A stretch of 64,000 bases of DNA, from contig OY970337.1 of the NCBI GenBank assembly GCA_963717475.1, positions 248,001-312,000 on the forward strand. Direction: 5' to 3'. Made by a program: the position numbers and the translations under genes. Below, one piece after another: positions 54,421-62,469 of this stretch. The notes under the pieces were generated by a model, which saw only the letters and a list, made by a program, of their open reading frames with translations, did no database searches and was not told the origin of the DNA. The DNA comes from AC-32 sp963717475 (GTDB lineage Bacteria > Actinomycetota > Thermoleophilia > Gaiellales > Gaiellaceae). The first letter of the stretch is position 1; every line of letters begins with the position of its first letter.

Positions 54421-56011
54421 CGCGTCTACACGGGCAAGATCCCGACGCGCGTGGCTCGCCGCAGCCCGGCCGCCCTCGCCGGCTACGAGCTGCCGCTCGG
54501 GCTGATGGGCTTCCCGGGAGTGGGGTGGCTGTTCGCCGGGTTCCCGTTCACGGCGTCGATCCTGCTGCTCGCGGGCCCGGCGCTCACGTGGGCGGTGATC
54601 CCGGTCGCGTTCAGCCCCTACGGCCGCGGGCCGTTGAAGGAGCTGGGCTGGGGCGTCGAGCTCGTCTGGCTGCCGCTGATGGCGCTCGTCTCCTCGGCGC
54701 GCGCTCTACCGGGCCCACGCGCGGCGGCGCGCGAAGCTCGAGGGGCGCCCGCCCCGAGGCCGCACGCGGCGGGTGCGCAGCCCGGAGAGCTACCGGACTC
54801 GCGTGAGCGTCGCGGCCGGGACGATCATGCTTCTGCTCGTCGCCATTCCGTTCGTCCCGGCGGTCGCGGGCGTCGGCGGGAGCACCGTCCGCTACTCGTA
54901 CGAGCCGCGCTTGACGAAGGACGTGACAGGCCAGTTCGTCAGAACGAACGGCGGCCCCGGGCCCGTGAAGCTCTTCAGCTGGAGCGACCCGCAGACGTCG
55001 TTCCCGCACGACGCGCTGCGGGTGCAGGCGTCGCAGCTCGGGTCGCTGCTAGTGCGCGCCGCCTACGTCGACTCGCCGAAGGCGTACCAGCTCTTCGACG
55101 TCACGCGGCAGCAGCCGGTCCCGCTCGTCGTCCGCAGCTCGACTCCGCGCCAGCTTTCGCTCGCGCCCGCAAAGCCGCTCCAGCCCGGCCGCTACTCGTT
55201 CGTGGCGACCCACGAGGGGATGTTCGGCGGGCGCGACTTCGCGTATCTGCAGGTGGTCACGCCGGGGTCGCCGGTGACGGCCATCAGCTCGCGCCCCCGC
55301 GCGACGGCGCCCGCGGTGCTCGACGCGCTTCTGCCACTATGCGCCGCCTTCGTCGCGGTCGCGTTCGCCTTCCTGCTCCTGCGCTCGTTCCGGCGCCGGC
55401 GGTCGGGCGAGAAGGCGCTCTGGGCGACGGGGTTCGTCCTCTTCGGGCTCGCCGCCGCCTGCGAGGCGGCCGCGCAGCGGGCCGGCTGGGATCCAATCCT
55501 CTTCCGCACCTACTACCTCGCCGGGGGCGTCCTGACCGTCGCGTTCCTCGGCGCAGGCTCTGCCTGGCTTCTCCTCCCGCCGCGCGCCCGCGATGTTCTC
55601 CTCGGCGGGCTCCTGGTGGCGGCGGCGGCAGCCGCAATCGCCGTCGCCCTGGCTCCCGTCAGCGCGGGCGCGCTTGCAGGAACCGCTCACGGAAGGCCGC
55701 CCGCCAACTCTGCTCTCGGCGGGCACGCCTTCCTGTGGGCGATCGGCCTGAACTCGTTCGGGACGCTGTTCCTGGTCGGGGGCTCGCTCTATTCGATCCT
55801 GCGGCGGCGGCGGGTGCGGCCGAACGTCTGGATCGGCAGCGGAGCGCTCGTGGTCGCGCTGGCGACCGGGCTCTCGCGAGCCGATTCCTACTCGCTCGTC
55901 TACGCGGGGCAGCTACTCGGGATCGCGCTGATGTTCAGCGGGTTCGCCTTCGTGGGGAAGGCGCCCGCGCGCAAGCCTCAGCCTGTCCAGGGCCTGACCG
56001 CGCCGACGTAG
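54421..56011 (+). CDS. Continuation: membrane protein with extracytoplasmic beta domain and C-terminal spans
   Basis: After +1 corrections near 54417 and 54700 the reading joins from the CcoN-like gene: RVYTGKIPTRVARRSPAALA, spans GWLFAGFPFTASILLLAGPA and EWVELVWLPLMALV-type sequence, then ALYRAHARRRAKLEGRPPRG, another span TIMLLLVAIPFVPAVAGV and an extracytoplasmic beta-rich domain (VRYSYEPRLTKDVTGQF to GGRDFAYLQVVTPG). It ends with seven or so spans to LQVQGLTAPT-like sequence at 56011. No stop or independent start separates it from the upstream part, so it may be one 1070-residue fusion or a separate gene whose start is hidden by the shifts. The beta domain recalls copper-handling CopC-like or quinol-binding modules, but no ligand residues can be named. 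Ends convergently against the NlpC gene. Confidence 0.6.
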
Positions 56012-56973
56012 CCGAAGCGGTAGGACGGCTCGTCCAGCGACGAGATCTTCACCACGTCGCCGGTATGTGGCGCCTGGATGAACTGGCCGTTGCCGATGTA
56101 GATGCCCTCGTGCTGCGGCCCACGGGTGCTCGGCTCGAAGAAGACGAGGTCGCCCGGCTCGAGCTGGCTCGGCGGCACGCGTGTCCCCTCGTACCACTGC
56201 GCGCCCGTGTAGTGCGTCAGGTTCACGCCGAGCTGGGCGTAGACGTACATCGCGAGCCCCGAGCAGTCGAAGCCGGTGAGCGGTTCGGCGCCGCCCCAGA
56301 GGTAGGGGACGCCGAGGTACCGCTCGGCGATCGCGACGGCACGCGTCCCGCGCGGGCCCGAAGACGGCACGGCCATCAGCTCCGGGAAGGCGCCCTGTGC
56401 GCCGGTGTCCGCGCCGTGTCCCGAGACGCCGAGCGCGAGCCAGGCGAGCCGCTCCTGGTGATGGTGCACTGCCGGCTGCGCGGCCCGGGCGAAGCCGATC
56501 AGGAGCTGGGTCCCGGGATCGAGCCCGAGGGACGAGTCGCCCGAGACGATCCGCAGCCCGACGACGCCGCTGCCCTCCCCGGGGACGACCGCCTCCTGCA
56601 GGACGACGAGGTAGCTGCGCGGCCCGAGCGGCAGCAGCCGGTTCGGCGTCGCCGCGACGAGGTGCCCGCCGACCTCGAGCCCCTGGATGCGCGCGCCGCG
56701 AAGGCCATGCGCGGGAACGAAGATCCGGTTCGCGTAGACGTGGCCGCCGGCGACCGAGACTCCGCGCAGCTCGACCCCGCGGGCGCTCCGGCTCGCCGAG
56801 TCGAAGCGCAGCGTCCACCCTGCGTCGTAGGCCGTCGCGAACGTTCCTCCGCCTGCGGTCGCAAGCAGGTGCCCCGACCCGTCGCGCACCTCGGCGATCC
56901 CGCCCGCGAGCGCCTGCGGGACCACCGTCACCGCGGCTGCGAGCACTACGGCCGCGGTCAACAGGCGGTTCAT
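55978..56973 (-). CDS. NlpC/P60 peptidoglycan hydrolase
   Basis: About 331 residues from ATG 56973. Signal peptide MNRLLTAAVVLAAAVTVVPQ to ALAGG. N-terminal beta-rich part (30-190) of unknown fold, then the NlpC/P60 domain with VPYLWGGAEPLTGFDCSGLA (catalytic Cys), QHEGIYIGNGQFIQAPHTGD (catalytic His and third polar residue). It cleaves peptide bonds in peptidoglycan stems. Overlaps the convergent oxidase-linked gene by 34 bp. The YGVPYLWGG-type motif gives high confidence. Confidence 0.92.
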   Translation of the reverse strand: MNRLLTAAVVLAAAVTVVPQALAGGIAEVRDGSGHLLATAGGGTFATAYDAGWTLRFDSASRSARGVELRGVSVAGGHVYANRIFVPAHGLRGARIQGLEVGGHLVAATPNRLLPLGPRSYLVVLQEAVVPGEGSGVVGLRIVSGDSSLGLDPGTQLLIGFARAAQPAVHHHQERLAWLALGVSGHGADTGAQGAFPELMAVPSSGPRGTRAVAIAERYLGVPYLWGGAEPLTGFDCSGLAMYVYAQLGVNLTHYTGAQWYEGTRVPPSQLEPGDLVFFEPSTRGPQHEGIYIGNGQFIQAPHTGDVVKISSLDEPSYRFGYVGAVRPWTG

Positions 56974-57027
56974 TAAGGGATCGTTACACACGTCATCCGG
57001 AGCCGCGAGCGCCGCGTATTGCAGGAC

Positions 57028-57543
57028 ATGAAGAGAATCACCCCCCTCATACTGATCGCTCTCGCCGCGGCCGCCCTGACCGCCTGCGGCTCGAGCTCGC
57101 AGCAGGCACAGAAGTCCGCTGCCGCATCACCCGCGACGACCGTCGCGCTCGCGAAGGTCTCCGGTGTCGGTCAGGTGCTCGTCGACTCGAAGGGCTTCGC
57201 GCTCTACAGCCCGAAGCAGGACAGCTCCGGGATGATCCGCTGCACCGGCAGCTGCACCGCGATCTGGGTGCCGCTGACGGTCAAGGGCTCGCCGACCGGC
57301 GACTCGAGCGTGGCGGGAAAGCTCGGAACCGTCATGCGTCCCGACGGCCGCAAGCAGGTCACGTTCGACGGCAAGCCGCTCTACACGTTCGTCGAGGACT
57401 CCTCGCCGAAGACGGTGAACGGCGACGGCGCCTCCGACCAGTTCGGCGGCGTCCACTTCAACTGGAAAGTGGCCTCCGTCGGCAAGACGACGCCCAGCTC
57501 GGGCGGCTCTGGCGGATCCGGCGGTTACTACAACTACGGTTGA
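57028..57543 (+). CDS. Lipoprotein of the secreted-repeat family (COG4315-like)
   Basis: 171 residues from ATG 57028. Lipobox LTAC follows the signal MKRITPLILIALAAAALTAC, so it is a lipid-anchored exported protein. Two repeats of the Y/L-x-F/W-x-x-D kind: GFALYSPKQDSSGMIRC and KPLYTFVEDSSPKTVNGDG, with CTGSCTAIWVPLT in between, are typical of COG4315 secreted-repeat lipoproteins. Ends in a Gly/Ser-rich tail (GGSGGSGGYYNYG). Function of the family is not established. Its stop and that of the next gene face each other within a small palindrome. Confidence 0.85.
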   Translation: MKRITPLILIALAAAALTACGSSSQQAQKSAAASPATTVALAKVSGVGQVLVDSKGFALYSPKQDSSGMIRCTGSCTAIWVPLTVKGSPTGDSSVAGKLGTVMRPDGRKQVTFDGKPLYTFVEDSSPKTVNGDGASDQFGGVHFNWKVASVGKTTPSSGGSGGSGGYYNYG

Positions 57544-57550
57544 TCCCGGA

Positions 57551-58270
57551 TCAGGGGTGGGCCGCCTGCACCCAGTGCGGCCCGCCCCAGCTCAGGTCGT
57601 ACGGGTAGTGGTGGATGACGTGCGCCCAGATGGTCCAGGCGATCCAGCGCGAGGTGCCGTAGAAGAACGCGGCGCGGTAGAGGACGAGCAGCGCTTCCCG
57701 TGGGACCAAGCGATTTGCCCACGGCCAGAAGCCGTCGGCCTTGTAGATGACGTTGTCGAAGAATCCGCGCGTGAGCACGCGCCACGCGTAGAAGCCGTAC
57801 ACGATCCAGACGAGGTCCCACATACAGCCGAGCCCGCTGAAGTACGCCGCGGCGTCCGTCGTTCGTCCGGTCTGGCCGGCGTACGCCCAGGCGCCGAGGT
57901 GGAAGTGGAACGTCCAGGGAAAGAGCAGCATCGTCCCGACCGTGTCGCCGGTGTCGGTCAAAGCGTGCGCGAACTGGCCGATCATGAAGCTGACGCCCCA
58001 GAGCTTCGAGCCGAAGCCCTTCCACATGATCAGCCCGATGGCGATCCCGTAGATGAACGAGTGCGTGAAGCCGAAGCCGGGCCAACCGCGGTGGAATTGC
58101 GCGGGATCCGACGCCTTCAGGTCCCACGGGCCGAGGTGGATCCCGTAGACGAACCACTTGGTCATCATGTCCGGCGCGTACGAGCCGATCAGGAGCGGCA
58201 CGAACGCGACCTTGAGCCTCATGTGCCACTGGATCGCGTAGGGCTCGACGTCGTGGGCGGCCCAGCTCAT
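57551..58270 (-). CDS. YdjM-like membrane metal-dependent hydrolase
   Basis: About 239 residues with several spans. YdjM-like pattern: SYAPDMMTKWFVYG (D), FHRGWPGFGFTHSFIYGIAI (R-G and T-H-S), IGQFAHALTDTGDTVGTMLL (H-x3-D) - residues for a metal site embedded in the membrane. No signal peptide besides the first span. Its ATG 58270 overlaps the stop of the 64-residue protein, so the two are coupled. Substrate unknown. Confidence 0.78.
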   Translation of the reverse strand: MSWAAHDVEPYAIQWHMRLKVAFVPLLIGSYAPDMMTKWFVYGIHLGPWDLKASDPAQFHRGWPGFGFTHSFIYGIAIGLIMWKGFGSKLWGVSFMIGQFAHALTDTGDTVGTMLLFPWTFHFHLGAWAYAGQTGRTTDAAAYFSGLGCMWDLVWIVYGFYAWRVLTRGFFDNVIYKADGFWPWANRLVPREALLVLYRAAFFYGTSRWIAWTIWAHVIHHYPYDLSWGGPHWVQAAHP

Positions 58271-58461
58271 GCGCGGCGCCTGAACAGGATCGGGATCAGC
58301 CAGCACGTCACGAGCACGTAGGCGACGCCGACCCAGAACGAGTAGAGGAAGTCGGTGACGGCCACGCCGATCGCGATGTATGCGGCCGACGCCAGGCAGT
58401 AGCCGAGGAAGACGCGGAACTGCGCCCGCGTCGGGGGCCACTGTCTCAGTCGCAGTCGCAC
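58267..58461 (-). CDS. Small membrane protein, 64 aa
   Basis: Two spans: FRVFLGYCLASAAYIAIGVA and WVGVAYVLVTCWLIPILF, with a basic start (RLRLRQWPPTRAQ) and end (RRRA). TGA overlaps the YdjM-like ATG, and its start overlaps the end of the zinc-ribbon gene upstream, so three genes form one unit. Function unknown. Confidence 0.65.
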   Translation of the reverse strand: MRLRLRQWPPTRAQFRVFLGYCLASAAYIAIGVAVTDFLYSFWVGVAYVLVTCWLIPILFRRRA

Positions 58462-58604
58462 GTCTTCTCGCCCAGGAGCACGCGACGGCCGCAGGACTCG
58501 CAGAACCGGCTCGCGCGCCTCACGGCCTTCATCCAGCCGGGTACCGCGAGTGCAGTCGCCAATGCGACGGCGAGCAGGACTGCGGCGAGCTCCGGGTCGA
58601 GCAC
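58446..58604 (-). CDS. Small zinc-ribbon membrane protein, 52 aa
   Basis: From GTG 58604: LDPELAAVLLAVALATALAV is a single span, then FCESCGRRVLLGEKTCDCD with C-x2-C and C-D-C, likely a zinc ribbon at the end. No clear ribosome site is seen before the GTG, so the start is tentative; an upstream extension to 58778 is Ser/Pro-rich and unlikely. Overlaps the next gene's start by 16 bp. Confidence 0.55.
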   Translation of the reverse strand: MLDPELAAVLLAVALATALAVPGWMKAVRRASRFCESCGRRVLLGEKTCDCD

Positions 58605-58648
58605 GGAGGGATTATGCGCTGCCCGATCGTCCGGGGTGGGAGCTAGTG

Positions 58649-58722
58649 TTGGATCCCAAATGGAGCGTTTTCCTACCCAAAGGGCGGGAATCAGGCTAGT
58701 GTGACTCGACTTCGGATCCGAA
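58649..58722. promoter_or_regulatory. Paired GGATCC palindromes upstream of the glyoxylate-shunt genes
   Basis: TTGGATCCCAA (58649-58659) and the perfect palindrome TTCGGATCCGAA (58711-58722) have centres 63 bp apart, about six helical turns. Each is followed by AATG and each has GCTAGTGT (possible -10 TAGTGT) just before it. A dimeric regulator of the GntR kind, encoded downstream at 61709, is the obvious candidate. No other copy was noticed in the window. Confidence 0.5.
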
Positions 58723-58741
58723 ATGAGAGAGGATGGTGGAG

Positions 58742-58927
58742 ATGACTCGCTTGCTGTCCAGGCTCCTCGGCCGTTCACGGAACGGCTTCAACGGCAACGG
58801 CCACGCCGAGCACCGCTCGGTCAGCGCTCGCAGCCGTGCCGGGCGCAGCCGCTACGTGCTGACCGCCGCAGAGACGGCGCCCTGCACGTGCCCGGACTTC
58901 TGCGAGCGCGACCACGAGAACGACTAG
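58742..58927 (+). CDS. Small Cys-rich protein ahead of malate synthase, 61 aa
   Basis: From ATG 58742 (GGTGGAG immediately upstream): basic N-terminal half (RLLSRLLGRSRNGFNGNGHA, SARSRAGRSRYVLTA) and the tail APCTCPDFCERDHEND with three Cys in C-x-C-x3-C plus His and Asp/Glu. This could bind zinc or an iron-sulfur cluster. The malate synthase start is 4 bp on, so it is in the aceBA operon. An upstream ATG at 58733 adds three residues. No family recognised. Confidence 0.65.
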   Translation: MTRLLSRLLGRSRNGFNGNGHAEHRSVSARSRAGRSRYVLTAAETAPCTCPDFCERDHEND

Positions 58928-58931
58928 GGCC

Positions 58932-60473
58932 GTGTCGACCGTCACGCGGGCAGAGCTCGCGGCCCCGCCTGCCGCACCGGGGCCGCGCGGCGACGAGATC
59001 CTGACCGAGGAGGCGCTGGCCTTCGTCGCCGGCCTGCAGCGCCGGTTCGGCCCGCGCCGCGCCGAGCTGCTCCAGGCCCGCGCCGAGCGGCAGCGGCGCC
59101 TCGACGCCGGGGAGCTGCCCGACTTCCTCGCGGAGACGCGGGAGATCCGCGAGTCGGACTGGACGATCGACCCCGCCCCGGCCGATCTCCAGGACCGCCG
59201 CGTCGAGATCACGGGCCCGACCGACCGGAAGATGGTGATCAACGCGCTCAACTCGGGCGCGAAGATGTTCATGGCGGACTTCGAGGACGCGAACTCGCCG
59301 ACGTGGGCGAACATGATCGAGGGCCAGGCGAACCTGATCGACGCGATCGAGCGAACGATCGAGCTCGAGAGCAAGGACAAGACCTACCGCCTCGCCGATG
59401 AGGTCGCGACGCTGCTCGTGCGGCCGCGCGGCTGGCATCTCCCCGAACGCCACCTGATCCTCGACGGCGAGCCGGTCTCCGCGAGCCTGTTCGACTTCGG
59501 CCTGTACCTCTTCCACAACGGCCGCCGCCTGCTCGAGCGCGGCACCGGGCCGTACCTCTACCTGCCGAAGCTCGAGAGCCACCTCGAGGCGCGCCTCTGG
59601 AACGACGTCTTCACGCACTCGGAGGAGGAGCTCGGCCTGCCGGCCGGCGCGATCAAGGCAACCGTCCTGATCGAGACCATGCTGGCCGCGTTCGAGATGG
59701 ACGAGATCCTCTGGGAGCTCCGCGAGCACGCCGCCGGCCTGAACGCGGGCCGCTGGGACTACATGTTCAGCGTGATCAAGAAGTTCCGCGACCGACCCGA
59801 GTTCGTGCTCCCGGACCGGAACAGCGTGACCATGACCGCGCCGTTCATGCGGGCCTACACCGAGCTGCTGGTCAAGACCTGCCATCGGCGCGGCGCGCAC
59901 GCGATGGGCGGGATGGCCGCCTTCATCCCGAGCCGCAAGGACGCCGAGCTGAACGAGCGCGCGCTCGCGAAGGTGCGCGAGGACAAGCAGCGCGAGGCCG
60001 GCGACGGCTTCGACGGCACCTGGGTCGCGCACCCGGACCTCGTCCCCGTGGCCCTCGCGGAGTTCGACGAGGTCCTCGGGGACCGGCCGAACCAGCTCGA
60101 GCGGCAGCGCCCCGAGGTCTCGGTGAGCGCCGCCGACCTGCTCGACGTCGCGTCAACGCCCGGCGAGGTCACCGAGGAGGGCCTGCGCAACGACGTCAGC
60201 GTCGGGATCCAGTACCTCTCGGCCTGGCTCCAGGGAACCGGTGCCGTCGCGATCTACAACCTGATGGAGGACGCGGCGACCGCCGAGATCGCCCGCTCGC
60301 AGGTCTGGCAGTGGATCCGTCACGGCCGCTTCGAGCGCCGGCAGGTCGTCGACGCGATCGACGAGCTGGACGACGGAGACGGCAAGGCCCGCGAGATCTT
60401 CGAGCAGGTCGCGCTCGGCGAATCGTTCGTCGAGTTCCTGACCCTGCCCGCCTACGACCACCTGGAGGACTGA
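58932..60473 (+). CDS. aceB: Malate synthase A
   Basis: 513 residues. Condenses glyoxylate and acetyl-CoA to malate, second step of the glyoxylate shunt. Motifs: MFMADFEDANSPTWANMIEG, LLVRPRGWHLPERHL, PYLYLPKLESHLEARLW, ATVLIETMLAAFEMDEIL (metal-binding Glu) and GRWDYMFSVIKKF (catalytic region), HAMGGMAAFIP. Length is that of the A isoform. GTG start at 58932 lies right after the small Cys-rich gene. Its TGA abuts aceA's ATG (next codon). Frame intact. Confidence 0.96.
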   Translation: MSTVTRAELAAPPAAPGPRGDEILTEEALAFVAGLQRRFGPRRAELLQARAERQRRLDAGELPDFLAETREIRESDWTIDPAPADLQDRRVEITGPTDRKMVINALNSGAKMFMADFEDANSPTWANMIEGQANLIDAIERTIELESKDKTYRLADEVATLLVRPRGWHLPERHLILDGEPVSASLFDFGLYLFHNGRRLLERGTGPYLYLPKLESHLEARLWNDVFTHSEEELGLPAGAIKATVLIETMLAAFEMDEILWELREHAAGLNAGRWDYMFSVIKKFRDRPEFVLPDRNSVTMTAPFMRAYTELLVKTCHRRGAHAMGGMAAFIPSRKDAELNERALAKVREDKQREAGDGFDGTWVAHPDLVPVALAEFDEVLGDRPNQLERQRPEVSVSAADLLDVASTPGEVTEEGLRNDVSVGIQYLSAWLQGTGAVAIYNLMEDAATAEIARSQVWQWIRHGRFERRQVVDAIDELDDGDGKAREIFEQVALGESFVEFLTLPAYDHLED

Positions 60474-61721
60474 ATGGCGACTAACGGCACGGCGAACGGC
60501 CGCTGGACCGGAATCGAGCGGCCTTACACGAGCGAGGACGTCGAGCGCCTGCGCGGCACCGTCCAAGTCGAGCACACGCTCGCCCGGCTGGGCGCGGAGC
60601 GGCTCTGGGAGCTGCTGCACACGGAGGACCACGTGCCCACCCTCGGCGCGCTCACCGGCGGCCAGGCCGTGCAGATGGTCAAGGCAGGGCTGAAGGCGAT
60701 CTACCTGAGCGGCTGGCAGGTCGCCGCCGACGGGAACCTCGCCGGGCAGACCTATCCCGACCAGAGCCTCTACCCGTCGAACAGCGGCCCGGCGCTCGTC
60801 CGCCGCCTCAACAACGCCTTGCTGCGCGCCGACCAGATCCACGCGGCCGAGGGCGACACGGACAGGTACTGGCTCGCGCCGATCATCGCCGACGCCGAGG
60901 CCGGCTTCGGCGGCCCGCTCAACGCGTTCGAGGTGATGAAGGCGTTCATCGAGGCGGGCGCGGCCGGCGTGCACTTCGAGGACCAGCTCTCGTCCGAGAA
61001 GAAGTGCGGTCACCTCGGCGGCAAGGTCCTGATCCCGACCGCGCAGTTCCTGCGGATGCTCGCCGCGGCCCGCCTGGCGGCCGATGTGTGCGGCGTCCCG
61101 ACGGTGCTCATCGCGCGCACCGATGCTCTGAGCGCGACGATGATCACGAGCGAGGCCGACCCGGCGGACGAGCCGTTCCTGACCGGCGAGCGCACCTCCG
61201 AAGGCTTCTTCCGCGTCCGCGAAGGCCTCGAGCCGGCGATCGCGCGGGGCCTGGCGGCTGCGCCGTACGCCGACCTCGTCTGGTTCGAGACGGCGACGCC
61301 CGACATGGGCGAGGCGCGCGAGTTCGCACAGGCGATCCACGAGCGGTTCCCAGGGAAGCTGCTGGCGTACAACTGCTCGCCCTCGTTCAACTGGCGCGCC
61401 CACCTGGACGACAACGCGATCGCCGGCTTCCAGGAGGAGCTGGCCGGCCTCGGCTACAAGTTCCAGTTCGTGACGCTGGCCGGGTTCCACTCGCTGAACG
61501 CCGCGATGTTCGGTCTCGCCCGCGGCTACGCGCAGGAGGGCATGAGCGCGTACGTCCGGCTGCAGGACGAGGAGTTCGCGCTCGAGGAGCACGGGTACAG
61601 CGCGACGCGGCACCAGCGCGAGGCCGGCGCGGGCTACTTCGACGCGGTCATGCAGACACTCGGCGAGAGCTCGACGCTCGCGCTCGAGGGCTCGACGGAG
61701 GCCGCCCAATTTCGGAGCTGA
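60474..61721 (+). CDS. aceA: Isocitrate lyase
   Basis: 415 residues. Splits isocitrate into succinate and glyoxylate. YLSGWQVAADGNLAGQTYPD at the substrate site, WLAPIIADAEAGFGGPLNAF with the metal-binding Asp residues, and the catalytic KKCGHLGGKVLIPT (K-K-C-G-H). LLAYNCSPSFNWRAHLDD is also conserved. Length is close to the short actinobacterial form. Ends TEAAQFRS and overlaps the GntR gene frame. Confidence 0.96.
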   Translation: MATNGTANGRWTGIERPYTSEDVERLRGTVQVEHTLARLGAERLWELLHTEDHVPTLGALTGGQAVQMVKAGLKAIYLSGWQVAADGNLAGQTYPDQSLYPSNSGPALVRRLNNALLRADQIHAAEGDTDRYWLAPIIADAEAGFGGPLNAFEVMKAFIEAGAAGVHFEDQLSSEKKCGHLGGKVLIPTAQFLRMLAAARLAADVCGVPTVLIARTDALSATMITSEADPADEPFLTGERTSEGFFRVREGLEPAIARGLAAAPYADLVWFETATPDMGEAREFAQAIHERFPGKLLAYNCSPSFNWRAHLDDNAIAGFQEELAGLGYKFQFVTLAGFHSLNAAMFGLARGYAQEGMSAYVRLQDEEFALEEHGYSATRHQREAGAGYFDAVMQTLGESSTLALEGSTEAAQFRS

Positions 61722-62446
61722 TCGAGCAAGAAGGCGGCACCAAGGCCGACGAGATCGCCCTCGCGCTCGAGGACGCGATCATCTCGGGTGAGCTCGCGCC
61801 CGGGACGGTGCTGAGGCAGGAGCAGCTCTCGGAACGGTTCCAGGTGAGCCGGACCCCGGTGCGGGAGGCGCTGCGGCGGCTGGCCGCGACCGGGCACGTC
61901 TCGTTCGTGCCGAACCGCGGCGTGCGCGTGCGGATGATCTCGATCGAAGAGCTGCGGCAGGCGTTCCTCGTCAGGGCCGAGCTCGAGGCGCTGGTGACGA
62001 AGCTCGCGACTCCGCGGATCAGCAAGGAGGGCCTGGCCGAGCTCTCCGCCGCCCACGAGCGGTTCACCGAGCTGACCGACATGCTGCTCGACCGGACCCG
62101 CGGCGAGGAAGAGCGTACGCGCCTGACCGGCGACTGGGTGCGCGCGAACTATCGCTTCCACGACGTCATCTACGCCGCGGCCGACGTTCCGCTCGTCGAG
62201 AGGATCGCCAAGAGCGCGCGCCGGACGTTCCTCAGCCGCTGGAGCCCAGGCGGGCCGGAGATCGACGACCTCTACCGGCAGAACGTGGCGCAGCACCAGG
62301 CGATCAAGGACGCGATCCAGGCGCGCAGCGCGGACGGAGCGCGGGCGCTCGCGCACGAGCACGTGCTCCACTCGGGGCGGCTGCTCGAGGTGATCCTCGA
62401 GCATCGAGGCGCCGCCCAGGCCGACGACACACGCGCGCTGGCGTAG
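61709..62446 (+). CDS. GntR-family regulator (FadR subfamily), start uncertain
   Basis: About 245 residues. Winged helix ALEDAIISGELAPGTVLRQE, LSERFQVSRTPVREALRRLA and FVPNRGVRVR; then an FCD helical domain with NYRFHDVIYAAADVPLVERI and the metal-binding His pattern (HQAIKDAIQAR, HVLHSGRLLEVIL). No ATG/GTG/TTG precedes the HTH; ATT 61709 or CTG 61718 are the only candidates near a purine-rich stretch, so a base may be missing. It overlaps aceA's end and likely controls the glyoxylate shunt through the palindromes at 58649-58722. Confidence 0.85.
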   Translation: MSELIEQEGGTKADEIALALEDAIISGELAPGTVLRQEQLSERFQVSRTPVREALRRLAATGHVSFVPNRGVRVRMISIEELRQAFLVRAELEALVTKLATPRISKEGLAELSAAHERFTELTDMLLDRTRGEEERTRLTGDWVRANYRFHDVIYAAADVPLVERIAKSARRTFLSRWSPGGPEIDDLYRQNVAQHQAIKDAIQARSADGARALAHEHVLHSGRLLEVILEHRGAAQADDTRALA

Positions 62447-62469
62447 AGCCGGTTGCAAGCGTCCGCCGG

